Shown here: positions 1-10,775 of the stretch, in pieces
Position numbering within the stretch: position 1 is the first letter of the stretch
How the letters are laid out: each line of letters starts with the position of its first letter
From: Hippasteria phrygiana
Lineage: Eukaryota; Echinodermata; Asteroidea; Valvatida; Goniasteridae
Assembly (NCBI GenBank): GCA_037893225.1
Contig: JAZGUH010000259.1
Coordinates: 62,001-126,000 of the forward strand
Direction of reading: 5' to 3'
Length of the DNA: 64,000 nt
The notes under the pieces: model-generated
Told to the model about the DNA's origin: nothing
Database searches by the model: none
What the model saw: only the letters and a program-made list of their open reading frames with translations
Made by a program: the position numbers and the translations under genes

Positions 1-614
1 ACTGTATTTTGAAAATATTTCGTCACCATGGCATCTTTGGTTTAATTTAATGGCAAACCTTTCTTGCATGACTCAAAGTTAGTTTCACTTGATAAAGGTG
101 TTGGCTTGGCCACCTTAAGGCCAACACACAGCTGAGCATGGCTTAAATTTGTCAGTAATGGGCACACGTTTGGCTTGTTCCTTGAATTCCACAAAGCTGC
201 ATCAAAGTTAATGGATTAATCCCACTTTAACATGTCAAATTCTTGTCCCACCCTCTGTACAGAAACCCGACAAGGGTGAGGTGTCGGAACGAATTTAGAT
301 TTATGACGAAAAGCAGACACCGAATGTACATAAGGGTGAAAAAACACAAAATCACAGTGACACTGCAAAATCATGAAGACGTGATGTTGGGAAATCAAAG
401 TCTTGAGACTGTTCATGGAGGAATATTACATAGAGCTGGATGGACAACTCGGGCAAGTTGGTAGATGCCATGAACAAGGGCGTCGATGGGTGGGAGACAG
501 AGGGGACATGTCCCCCCACCCCCACTTTTTAGAGTGGGGGGAAGCATATCAGATGCCCCCACCCCCACTTTTTGATTGCCAATTAGGGGGGAGGGGGGAG
601 TTTGGGTTTTCTTT
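1..614. other. Flanking DNA, no gene recognised
   Basis: No coding exon is recognisable; the short open frames lack conserved motifs. Two C-rich tracts near 513-530 and 556-575 (CCCCCACCCCCACTTTTT) form a local direct repeat. Confidence 0.5.
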
Positions 615-622
615 ATTGACTG

Positions 623-956
623 CAGAGATGTAGTCAAGTCCATCAGAAGTACCTGCAAGTCCCTGCAAGTCCCTGTAAGTCCCTGCAAGTCCCTGCAAGT
701 CCCTGCAAGTCCCTGCAAGTCCCTGCAAGTCCCTACAAGTCCCTACAAGTCCCTACAAGTCCCTGCAAGTCCCTGCAAGTCTATCACAAGCCCTCTAGTC
801 CTAATCCCAATCACAAGCTATTCAAATGAGCTGTGACAAAGGCATTCCTTTGTCATTGTTCATCCAGTTACTTGTGACCGGCTTTATGAAAGCACTTCTG
901 ACTGGACTTGTGAAAGTACTTGTGAAAGTACTTGCAGGGACTCGACTCCAACTCTG
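623..956 (+). mobile_element. hAT-type MITE, copy 1 (decamer-expanded)
   Basis: Non-autonomous DNA transposon. It starts CAGAGATGTAGTCAAGTCC and ends GACTCCAACTCTG, so the ends are imperfect inverted repeats beginning CAGAG. It is flanked by the 8-bp direct repeat ATTGACTG (615-622 and 957-964), the target duplication length typical of hAT transposons. The middle part (AATCACAAGCTATTCAAATGAGCT) is shared with copies at 20.1, 31.1 and 63.1 kb. It is longer than its relatives because an internal decamer expanded. There is no coding capacity. Confidence 0.85.
651..780 (+). repeat. 10-bp minisatellite (CCCTGCAAGT)n
   Basis: About 13 tandem decamers with a few G-to-A variants (CCCTACAAGT). The array sits in the left subterminal part of the hAT-type MITE, where sister copies carry only 2-3 such units, so it expanded after insertion or in this source copy. 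Confidence 0.95.
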
Positions 957-964
957 ATTGACTG

Positions 965-1382
965 TATGATTATTATGATTATTATTGTTTGGTATTCAAC
1001 TGGGACATATGCCATTTTGAGGCTGGAATGGCCAATTGTTCGGCTGGCCATTATTTGGGTGGGGCTACACCCACCCTACCCCTCTAACTATGTGCCAGAC
1101 AGTACGAGACTATAAGTGATCTGGCTCAGTTAGATTACTAGTTTAAAATTAGTATCTGGGACTTGCACGACTACTTTTGATCAGTCCACAACACAACAAA
1201 TCAATGGTGCTGTTAGCCTCCCAAAATGTTGGTCACATTGTAACAGAGGCCTACACACATTGGAACCCTGCCAAACACATCAGATTGCATACTTTGTGTG
1301 GAGAGTGCAGCAAAGTGGAGCTGTCAGCACATATGCACTGTGCTGCATCTGGCAGGGTTAGGGTTAATTAATTGAAGAAGTA
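965..1382. other. Spacer, no gene recognised
   Basis: Between two mobile elements. No exon or structured repeat is evident apart from a short ATT/ATG-rich run near 965-990. Confidence 0.4.
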
Positions 1383-1493
1383 TTAACCCTTTGAGTACGG
1401 TATTTTACGGGAGACGTCGGGGCGCCGCGGCGGTTCTGGCAGCCAAGCGAACCGCTACAATGTGTTTGTGCAGTCAAGCATAACCTATACTCA

Positions 1494-3910
1494 ACTAGAC
1501 ATCTGGTGCAGTGTTTGTGGACAAACACAGGGCTGTTTTGTTTTTTTGTGTACAATTATGTGATTTAAATGAAATTTCAAAAATGAAAAAATCATAGAAA
1601 ATTAGCCGATGACGTCATCATGACGTCACATACATTTTCATCTAACACATGCTGGCATAACTAAATACCACGTTTTAACTTAATCTGACTTGTACTTTTG
1701 TAGATATATGGTTTCCAAAAATGCCCCTTTAAGATGACGTCACGTGACATGTGATGACGTCATCATGACGTAAAAGTTCGGCGCACATTCTGAGCAGTTG
1801 GTGTAAATATCTGCCTACGACTTGTCTAACGACTTGAAAAAAAGACTAGAGATCAACTCTTTATAGACAGCATGCCACATGAAAGCCATGGTTTCTGTCC
1901 TTCCCAGAATTCCTTTGTGTTATATTGAATTTGGTCACAATTTTCAGATGCCTATTATTTCTTAATACTTGAGTGAGCCACGATCACGAAATTGTTGAAT
2001 TAGGTAGAGAAAAATTCAATGTATACATTTTTTTAATCAGACCGACCCTTACATGCGTTAAAAAAAGAAATTGATGACGTCATTATGACGTCACACAATT
2101 TTCGCCTTTTAGGGCATATCTTTGAGACATACCAAAAGCTGTATCAAAAAGAATTTTGAAAATCTCTTGTTTTGTTTGCGAGATATATTGAAAAGAATGT
2201 TACGATTTCAAAATTTCAAAAATTCATAACAAATCACATGATGATGTCATCATGACGTCACTTTGGATTTTGCATCCTAGTACCAGTATCTACCTACCCA
2301 CCAATTTTCATAACGATCGGACCTATCCGTATATGTGTTTTAAAAAAGCACATTTTTGATGATGTCATTATGACGTCACACATTTTTTTCCTTTTTAGGG
2401 CATATCTTTGAGACCTACCAAAGCTATAACAAAAAGAATTTTGAAAATTTCTTGTTTTGTTTGCCAGATATATTTAAAAGAATTTTACGATTTTCAAAAT
2501 TTCAAAAATTCATAACAAATCACGTGATGACGTCATCATGACGTCACTTTGGATTTTGCATCCTAGTGACAGTATCTACCTACCCACCAATTTTCATGAC
2601 GATCGGACCTATCCTTATATGTGTTTTAAAAAAGCACATTTTTGATGATGTCATCATGATGTCACACATTTTTTTCCTTTTTAGGGCATATCTTTGAGAC
2701 CTACCAAAGCTATAACAAAAAGAATTTTGAAAATATCTTGTTTTGTTCGCTAGATATATTGAAAAAAATTTCACGATTTTCAAAATTCAAAAATTCATAA
2801 AAAATCACGTGATGACGTCATCATGACCAAAAAGTTCGGGACACATTCTGAGCAGTTTGTCTAAGTGTCTGCCAAGTTTAAAGGCAATCGGCCGCACCAA
2901 AGTAGCCAAAGTGCCAGGAAGAAAGAAAACGTGTACAAATGCTATGGGCAAAAAAGTCTGAAAAGGAAAAAAAAAAAAAAGAAAAAAAAAAAAAAACTAG
3001 ACATCTGGTGCAGTGTTTGTGGACAAACACAGGGCTGTTTTGTTTTTTTGTGTAAAATTATGTGATTTAAATGAAATTTCAAAAATGAAAAAAATCATAG
3101 AAAATTAGCCGATGACGTCATCATGACGTCACCATGACGTCACATACATTTTCATCTAACACATGCTGGCATAACTAAATACCACGTTTTAACTTAATCT
3201 GACTTGTACTTTTGTAGAATGGCTTCAAAAAATGCACCTTTAAGATGACGTCATATGACATGTGATGACGTCATCATGACGTAAAAGTTCGGCGCACAAT
3301 CTGAGCAGTTGGTGTAAGTGTCTGCCTACGACTTGTCTAACGACTTGAAAAAAAGACTAGAGATCAACTCTTTATAGACAGCATGCCACATGAAAGCCAT
3401 GGTTTCTGTCCTTCCCGGAATTCCTTTGTGTTATATTGAATTTGGTCACAATTTTCAGATGCCTGTTATTTCTTAATACTTGAGTGAGCCACGATCACGA
3501 AATTGTTGAGTTAGGTGGAGAAAAATTCAATGTATACATTTTTTTAATCGGACCGACCCTTACATGCGTAAAAAGAAAAAAATTGATGACGTCATTATGA
3601 CGTCACACAATTTTCGCCTTTTAGGGCATATCTTTGAGACATACCAAAAGCTGTATCAAAAAGAATTTTGAAAATATCTTGTTTTGTTTGCGAGATATAT
3701 TTAAAAGAATGTTACGATTTTCAAAATTTCAAAAATTCATAACAAATCACGTGATGACGTCATCATGACCAAAAAGTTCGGGACACATTCTGAGCAGTTT
3801 GTCTAAGTGTCTGCCAAGTTTAAAGGCAATCGGGTGCACCAAAGTAGCCAAAGTGCCGGTAAGAAAGAAAACGTGTACAAATGCTATGGGCAAAAAGTCT
3901 GAAAAGGAAA

Positions 3911-3940
<30 letters not shown>
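1494..3940 (+). repeat. ~1.5-kb direct duplication inside the TTAA element
   Basis: The segment starting ACTAGACATCTGGTGCAG occurs at about 1494 and again at about 2995, and the following sequence is repeated closely. Copy one carries two further ~285-bp internal repeats (2100-2800, units starting near TTTTAGGGCATATCTTTGAG) that copy two lacks. This looks like unequal-exchange growth of a satellite-like interior. Confidence 0.85.
1609..3770. repeat. Dispersed array of TGACGTCA (CRE-like) palindromes
   Basis: About a dozen occurrences of GATGACGTCATCATGACGTC or one- to two-base variants, for example at 1609, 1752, 2070, 2526, 2811, 3112, 3263, 3584 and 3752. The TGACGTCA octamer is the known CREB/ATF binding palindrome. 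Whether anything binds here is not shown by the sequence. Confidence 0.8.
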
Positions 3941-3942
<2 letters not shown>

Positions 3943-4061
3943 ATCTTAACGAAAACAAGGGCTGTTTTGGAAAAGTTTCCAAAACAGCCAAAAAAAAAAA
4001 AGAAAAAAAAAAAAATCTTAACGAAAACAAGGGCTGTTTTGGAAAAGTTTCCAAAACAGCC
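3943..4061. repeat. Two 72-bp-spaced copies of a 30-bp perfect palindrome
   Basis: The arms GGCTGTTTTGGAAA and TTTCCAAAACAGCC flank a 2-base AG centre at 3960-3989 and again at 4032-4061. The two are separated by an A-rich tract and both are preceded by ATCTTAACGAAAACAAGG. They lie at the junction between the satellite-like interior and the right MITE half. Confidence 0.9.
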
Positions 4062-4558
4062 AATAATCCAACAATAGATTGAAACTGCACAAACAGCGGC
4101 CAATGACGTCATCCGGCCTGGTGGCACTGTTTTTTCCCCGCATATTTGCGTCATCCGTACGCAAGGGGTTAAGCACCTCACAGAAATAGCCAACACAAAG
4201 TATGCAGGACAGCAACAAATTCTTGCCCCAAAGTTTAAAATGTGACCACTGAGTGCACAATCCAAATCATAAATCTGAGCATTTGTCATAAGTTGAAGTT
4301 GCTAGACTGTGAAGTGCACGGACCTCATTAGAAGGTGTGGGTTGACTGCAACTCCACCTTTATTGTAATTATTGTCCTCTCTGCAATTATGCAGTTGAAA
4401 AGTTAACCATATTAAAATAGATTTATTTGTGTAAACATTCTTGTATTTGTTTAAATATTTTGTATGTGTGTGTAAATATTGAGTTTTAACTAAAAACATG
4501 CAGTGCCCCAATGGAAACTAGTTTTAAACTGTTTGGGCACACCCTGGGTAAAGAAATG

Positions 4559-4564
4559 TAATAA

Positions 4565-4600
<36 letters not shown>

Positions 4601-4694
4601 ATAGATAAATAGATAAATAGATAAATAGATAAATAGATAAATAGATAAATAGATAAATAGATAAATAGATAAATAAATAAATAAATAAATAAAT
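4559..4694 (+). repeat. Tetranucleotide microsatellite (GATA/AAAT)
   Basis: Begins as (GATA)n, passes through alternating AAATAGAT units and ends as (AAAT)n. Confidence 0.95.
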
Positions 4695-5499
4695 GGTCTT
4701 ATCAAACCAGTGGAAGCCTGAGATGGGGGGGGGGGGGCAACAAATTGTTAACGAAGGGTGGAAAAAAATTAATGGAAATTTTACAATTTCTGAAATTCAG
4801 GTCCTCAAAATTTAGTCACCATCCAAAAGATATTTTATCCCATTTTCCCTCCCCAATCCCCAACTTTTGGTCTACAATGTACATCCGCCTGTGAAAGATG
4901 GTTCTCAGCACAAAGATGGTTCTTGGGACTCAAACTTGGTGTCAGATCAGTTTCCTGTAACTCATCGTTATGATGAAAAATAACTTAGACTCAATCAGAC
5001 TCAGACTAGCACTTGTTGTGTATGGCTTGGACTCAATGACAAAATTACCAGGCTCGTAGCGACGTAGCCAGTGTTTATTTTCCCATTGCAAAATGAATTT
5101 TCATTCCACTTTTGCATTTAAAACCTATTTTCACTGTCCTGATTTAACTTTCATCAGCGTCCAGATTTTGCTTTTAAAAATCTTCACCCTGTTGCACTTT
5201 TCCAATCTGCACCCCCAGCTGGCTACGCCACTGAAAAGAACCCAATTAACTTTTTAAAAATTTATATTCACTATATTTTAAATAATATATATTTCCAAGA
5301 TATGAAGGTATCTTTTAATATATCAATACCATAAATCATATTCCTGAAAGAACCGGGAATCAAAAACAGAGCTGCCTCTTGCACTTGGAAAAAGCACATC
5401 ACGGCCTGTCGGAAATTGATATTAAAATGCACACCCAAGCACTGCTGATACTGCATCTAAACAAGTATGATAGTACTTGGTACTGAATTTTTTATTATT
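4695..5499. other. Spacer, no gene recognised
   Basis: Contains a G13 tract at 4725-4737 and AT-rich DNA. Words of the GACTC type near 4990-5040 resemble the degenerate array that follows. Confidence 0.4.
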
Positions 5500-5650
5500 T
5501 TCGAGTAACTGACTTGTGACTCAGATTTGGACTCAACACTCGTGACAGACTTGGCCCCCGGACTCGATCACCATGCATGATTCGGGGCTCAGTCCTGAAC
5601 TCGACAGTGGGAACTCGGACTCAATTTGATGACTCAATACTCGAAGTCTG
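5500..5650. repeat. Degenerate GACTC-word repeat
   Basis: Repeated ACTCGGACTCAA-type words at irregular spacing. Similar short-word arrays are seen near 18.25-18.35 kb and, as GACTTG, at 21.7-22.2 kb. Confidence 0.5.
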
Positions 5651-7005
5651 GTTCTTAGGCAGCATTGTGTGGGCAGCCTCCAGTCGCCCTCGGGCCCCTC
5701 CACGATCCAACCTGGGCCCATGCACTACACTTCTTGTTAGTCTCAATCAGCGCAAGTCCCCAGCATTTCCTCCCCAGTCAAGTTTCCCCCTCTCCGTCTG
5801 TCTTATAGCCTTGAACTGGTTCAAGTCTTCTTTATCCAGACAAGCTGGGGGCCGATGCGGGCAGGGCCAGTCCAGTGCCCTGCGGGCAGGGCCAGTCCAG
5901 TGCCCGCACACAGGAACTACTAATCCTGTGTTTGGTACAACACTTCCAGCTCTAATGCTCTGATTCTGCACTTTTCTTTCCCGCCTTCTGGGAGCGACAT
6001 TGGAAATAATCTGAACACGCTCTGGGGTATACCTAGGCAGGAGAATCTATTATTTCTGTATACAGTATAATTACCCTTGCAAGGGCCTCCTCTTGGGTGG
6101 TAATTAACTTAAATGACAGATGGGGTGGGGTTGCTACATGTACATGGTCCCCCCTAGGTCCCTACCTTCAAGAAGCCCTAAAGCAGGTTGTAAACGTGCC
6201 TCTCAGTTTGGGAATTTGGGAACAGTGCCTTGCAACAGCGCAGGTAGACTCTAATCATTTCTTGCAGGTTTTCAGGTGTTTACACTATCCAAATTTGCAA
6301 CTCATGCCAGAAAAGACCTTGCCACTTCTTAAAAAAGCTGCATCCCCTGTCACGAGGGACCCTGGGACCAACTCAGTTACATGAACATCTTTTGATTATA
6401 GTCAAGGAAATCTATTGAAGGGTTCAGAGTTATATAATCAAGTTAATCATTGTGGCTTGAGGCCCCACAGTCCCACCAAGATCTCTGGGGATTTCAGAAA
6501 GTGCCCAGAAAGTGCCTATGTGAAATTAATATTAAGGCCACCGATAGTGTGTGAGGAGGGGGAGGGGGAGTAAGAGAGGTTCCCAAAAACCAAGATTGCA
6601 ATGCCAGAAACTTTTGTGTAATCGTCATTAGGCTAATAAGTAATATCAGCCAGAAACAGTGTAACGGGCACAAACAACATCTGAAACAGTCCCACCTGAA
6701 GAAAAAAACAGGGGCCACATTTGTGTCTTCAAAATATTAACTCTGTTTTTAGCTCCCTTTAAAAGTTGTTCTTGATTCGCCAGTCCCACTGGCGGTGGAA
6801 GGGGGGGGGGAACTTTTTCCACTTGGGGGAAATGGCCCCACCACTTTTGGCAGTTCCGCATAAAGAAAAACATAGCACCGGCACTGCTTTGGCCCCCCCC
6901 CCCCCCCCCCAACTTTTAAAAGTGTTCCGCCACCGCAGTGCCTTCTAATTCTAACCCCTTTCCCCATCAGCATGATATGTCCCCACACAGTGGTGTTTCC
7001 AGTGG
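5651..7005. other. GC-richer spacer, no gene recognised
   Basis: 5660-5990 is GC-richer than its surroundings and is open in two frames, but no conserved motif, splice structure or domain is visible. It contains a 25-bp direct duplication (GCGGGCAGGGCCAGTCCAGT at 5857 and 5882). G and C homopolymer runs lie at about 6800-6810 and 6894-6911. Confidence 0.4.
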
Positions 7006-7081
7006 GTGGGGAGGGGGTGGTAGGGTGGGGAGGGGGTGGTAGGGTGGGGAGGGGGTGGTAGGGTGGGGAGGGGGTGGTAGG
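7006..7081 (+). repeat. 19-bp G-rich minisatellite
   Basis: Four tandem copies of GTGGGGAGGGGGTGGTAGG. The G runs fit the general pattern for G-quadruplex formation on this strand. Confidence 0.95.
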
Positions 7082-7555
7082 TTGAGGAGGAGGGAAGGGG
7101 ATCGGGTGGGGGTGACTTTCCCCCAGCCGGTGACTTCTTCCCAATATTCTTCTTTTTCTTTTAATCAAACGCGCCACAACATAACAACCAGTACTTATAC
7201 ACCCCTGTTTTTCCAAATATTTTCCAAGGGAAAAAACCAGGTCACCTTTCTCATATTTTCTTACGCCCGCCCCCCCCCCCCCCCCCCCCCACCACCAACC
7301 CTAAATCTGGATACATACTTCTACTTAGGACCCTGTGAGGAAACCTGCTGTCTATACACTCTCAATTGATAGGATGGAAGAAGGATAAGACTAGCGAATG
7401 AATGAGTTCCGTCAGGAAAGCCCAGATCAGGATCGGACCCGGCAGATGTGCCAGAAACACTCATTTGGTCTCAACGTTGACACTCTCCTGTGAGTGAGAA
7501 CAGGAGAGGCCATAATACAAAGACCAAATCAAAAGCTTGGATTGAGATTACATGT
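7082..7555. other. Spacer with C21 tract
   Basis: A C homopolymer at about 7270-7290 is the only clear structure. No gene is recognised. Confidence 0.5.
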
Positions 7556-7559
7556 ATAT

Positions 7560-7650
7560 TGTTTTTGCTTTTTATATGCAAATCGCCCATCACAAGACTA
7601 AAGGCCACTCGAGGTGTGGGCTACAGAAGACAGTGTGGAAGAACCAGCCC
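7560..7650 (-). mobile_element. LINE 3'-end fragment (probable)
   Basis: AAAGGCCACTCGAGGTGTGG and its flanks closely match 43096-43125, which lies in the last codons of a non-LTR retrotransposon ORF. Only the extreme 3' part is present here. Confidence 0.4.
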
Positions 7651-7689
7651 CTCACACTGAAACAAGACAAGATAATCTGCTCTCTTCAC

Positions 7690-7862
7690 AGTATGAATAG
7701 TGTCGGGATGGGTAACTAGTCCACTGCAAGGCATTAATATTGCCTCTACCCATATTAGGCATAGAAGTGCTATAGCCCAGGACTGGGCTCGAACCCACAA
7801 CCTGCAAAATTATCCGCAGACCACGGATTTAATACTCCAAACCACTAGGCCACGGCACTTCC
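7690..7862 (-). mobile_element. tRNA-derived SINE
   Basis: Read on the minus strand it starts GGAAGTGCCGTGGCCTAGTG, with a pol III A-box-like GTGGCCTAGTGG. About 50 bases on comes a B-box GGGTTCGAGCCCAG, followed by a non-tRNA body (ATATGGGTAGAGGCAATATT). It is not scored as a functional tRNA gene because no complete acceptor stem pairing is evident. Confidence 0.75.
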
Positions 7863-8029
7863 ACAAATAAAATGGCACACTAATGAAAATAACTTCACCC
7901 TAAAGTAGACCAAAAATCATGCCTGAAAAAATATTAAACAAATAAAATAACAAATCGGGGGTGGTGGGGGTGCTAACTGTTGATATTCCAGCTACTGTTA
8001 TAAATCTACATTGTATGAACAACTTTTAG

Positions 8030-8680
8030 AGATGGCTTTGATAACCATCAACAAATAAAATGGTTTGTTTCAGTGTGAAAGCTTACTGTTTATAAAGATG
8101 TACAGACACCAATCCTCCTGAGAAATATTTTTATCTGAAATATGCTGTCATCTTCGAGAAAACGTAGCTGACCTTCAACAAAACTTACCACATATTTTGA
8201 AAGCACAAAATCACTGTGGTATAAAGACAGTATGGGCTTTCACTAGTGACTTGTGACTTGGATGGCAGATTGAGCTCAAATTTTCACATGTTTGTTATTT
8301 CATGTATATGAGTCATTCCATAAATCTGGGGTCCAAAAGTGTGACATTTTTGGGCGTCCCTGTTACATAGTGACATGTATAAGATTTTGCAATTCCAGAC
8401 AAATTCATTAATGCCTTCCAAAAGTGATTATGTAAAGCAAAGTACCTGCCAAACAAGTAAAGAAAATAGTGTGAAGTCAATTTTAATGATACTTGATGGG
8501 AAATTACACAGGTCAGGTGTAACAGGGACACCACAAAATGTCACACTTTTGGACCCCAAATTTATGGAATGATCGATATGTTGAATCATGCAAAGTATGA
8601 ACACTGCCTGCAACTGTGTTGTCCATTCTTCCAATGCTATCATATCTTTGCACCTTAAAATATCATAAGCCCCCTGAAAA
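8030..8680 (-). repeat. Dispersed repeat family A, split by a MITE
   Basis: On the minus strand this matches 53.23-53.96 kb and 55.44-55.70 kb, including GTGAAAGTTTGAGC-like, CAAACCTGTG-like and GGAAGCTTTCAGATT-like words. The family is interrupted at 8312 by the MITE listed next; the uninterrupted join is seen in the copy at 23.3 kb. Confidence 0.6.
8312..8573 (+). mobile_element. MITE with ~38-bp TIRs starting TCATTCCATAAAT
   Basis: The ends are near-perfect inverted repeats: GTCATTCCATAAATCTGGGG on the left and the reverse complement of CCCCAAATTTATGGAATGAT on the right, both continuing into GTCCAAAAGTGTGACATTTT. ATATG occurs just outside each end (a possible 5-bp target duplication). A second copy in opposite orientation lies at 53.40-53.65 kb. 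The short open frames inside are accidental. Confidence 0.8.
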
Positions 8681-8699
8681 ATCTGAACAATTAAACCAA

Positions 8700-10290
8700 T
8701 ACAAAAAGTCAATGCTTATAAAGTTGGGTTCCAAGCTTTTTTGTGTGTGACAAATCCTTCTTAAATGCTGAAATCCGGAGAAAGAATTATCTGAAAACCT
8801 GACACCCAATGGTGAACACCAATTTATTGTATTACGGTACATATCGTAATAGTGTTAAAAAGCTACGCCTATTTCAATACTACATTTTTTGGACTGGTAA
8901 CTTAAGAATACATTGTACGCAGAAGTAAAAAAGTAAAGAAGTATAATTTGGGTGTATCAAATTGCTACTTTACTTGTTGAGGAAATTTAATTATCAGAAC
9001 CATTCTAATCCTTAAATCTGCACGAAGGGTCTTTTCCTGTAAACCACATTAATGATAGGGGCATGTATTGTACGTGTTGCATTTAAAAAAAAATTCAAGC
9101 ACAGATCGACAGTCTCCGTACCACAGAGCTCAACTTCATTTCAAATACACTTTTTTGTTGAAAAAATTAACAAAGGAAACACCACAAGCTACACACGGAT
9201 TACTGAATAAAAGTACAACCTTAATGTGTGGACTCAAAAACTTGTAGGGATTTGTAATAATTAGTTGTACAATTCTGACCTTGCCAGAAATGACTGGTCC
9301 GGGCATTATATCTTGCAAGTATTTAAACTACTCCTTGGATAATGCTGTCTCCCCCCCCGGGGGCAATGATTTGGAAACATGTAAGCCGGATTAACACTTT
9401 TGTACGGTTTGCCCGATTCAAAATAGGATTGCCGATTTCAGTCTCCAGCTGGACGTGAGCAGTTTATAAAAGAAACCAGTTTTGACTCGTTCGGTTCCAG
9501 GCCGGGCACGTGAAAGGCCCTTTTTCCTGTCACCCTGATTTGATAATTTGGGGCTTTAATCCGCCCCGGGGTCTGAAGGCCGGGATTGTTCGCGTTATCA
9601 AACGATCGCTCTTTGTGAAATAAATTCGTGTAATTATCTCTCACGTTCAATTCGGGGAGAATGAGGTTTTATTTTGGGGGGGGGGGGGGGGGGGCGGGTT
9701 AGCCCGCTCGAAGGGACCAATGTGTAGACGTATTGAAACTTTGAAAGGTCAGAGCACTTCAGATAAACTTTCATTACGGTATTAAAGCCTGCATGTCATG
9801 GACCGTGTTTTTCTTACTGTTAGGAAATTAAATCTTTGCCAAAGTGCTAAAGAAGAAACTTTTCAAATTTTCAGTGATTAAATCAGCCCTTGAGAAAGAC
9901 TGGTCTGTGGGAACTGGGTCTGCCTAGTAGGCGCACCTACATGAACGTAAACTGTATGAATGCATGTGCAGAACCTCTGTATGATGAAATAGATGAAAAT
10001 CTGGCGCACCCAGGGTTTGTCTTTGGGTGGGGCTCACCAATTTTCATTTGACTTTTTTTTTTCTGGCATTGGTATGGTTATACCAATTTTGGTGGTACCA
10101 ATTTTGCTTGTTAACATTCCGCCACGTAATGGGGCAGAAATCAATGCATACAAGTATACACTACATACTGCACAAAAATGATATTACCAGCTCTTGCGGA
10201 GGGCTCAACCCCCCCCACCCCCCCCCACCCCCCAGCTCAAAATGTCATTCAAGACACAAGAAAATACTGTTCTAACAGTATTCAAAACTG
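8700..10290. other. Long stretch without a recognised gene
   Basis: Mostly non-repetitive by eye. 9360-9660 is GC-richer and contains a 70-codon minus-strand frame with no recognisable motif, so it is not called. G19 lies at about 9676-9694 and CCCCCCCCA-type runs at 10207-10232. Confidence 0.4.
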
Positions 10291-10299
10291 GTTTGACTG

Positions 10300-10775
10300 A
10301 ATATTTGAATATTCGATACTCACCGATCAAGTTTTTGACGCCTCAGCTGCAATTGCATCAGTGCGGGTAAAAAGCAAAGCACGCCGGTGTTTTACGTGCG
10401 GGCGACAGATACTATGGACCGCCCGATCGACACTTTTTTTGCATGCACCTAATCATTACGGGTTTGTATAACGTTATGATAAACAAGAAACCAAACTCCA
10501 GCCTGCATTTTTGCAGTAATTTTCTTTAAGGGTTTACGGATGGGAACAATAAACCTCCGTCCATAAAAAGTAACCGTTGAAAAAAATACGGCATTTGACA
10601 CTGCTAAGCATGGTAACTTTTCTATTAAAATAGCAGCAGAGTCATATCTGTACGTGCATGTATATTTTTTTCCGAATATTTGAACCTGCCAAATAGTATT
10701 TGAATATTCGGTTGAGTGTCGAATAATCAAATAATCAAATATTCGGTATATGTGGGCATTGTGGGGCAGCCCTAC
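10300..10775. mobile_element. Possible MITE with AATATTTGAATATTCG-type ends
   Basis: The left part has GAATATTTGAATATTCGATA. The right part has TATTTGAATATTCGGT followed by ATAATCAAATAATCAAATAT and GGCAGCCCTA. Similar AATATTTGAATATTCAA and CAGCCCTAC words recur at 50.23-50.29 kb. The ends are not defined. Confidence 0.35.

Larger units (their letters stand above)
1383..4172 (+). mobile_element. Large TTAA-flanked (piggyBac-like) element
   Basis: Starts TTAACCCTTTGAGTACGG and ends CCGTACGCAAGGGGTTAA, giving imperfect inverted ends starting CCC next to a TTAA target site, as in piggyBac-type elements. The outer ~110 bp on each side match the left and right halves of the ~215-bp MITEs at 32.4, 40.0 and 57.1 kb. 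The interior is 2.6 kb of non-coding, tandemly repeated, TGACGTCA-rich DNA. Either that DNA was inserted into a MITE, or the small MITEs are internally deleted versions of this longer form. No transposase is visible. Confidence 0.7.

Noticed and set aside
3747..4289. 180-codon minus-strand frame with long Phe runs
   Set aside because: The Phe runs are translated A-rich tracts and the rest is duplicated palindrome and MITE sequence.
4490..4705. Minus-strand frame with FIYLSIYL repeats
   Set aside because: Translation of the GATA/AAAT microsatellite.
5577..5971. GC-richer region open in two frames
   Set aside because: No domain, splice sites or partner exon; includes a 25-bp direct duplication that shifts the frame.
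7690..7862. tRNA gene on the minus strand
   Set aside because: Non-tRNA body follows and the box spacing is SINE-like; stems do not close.
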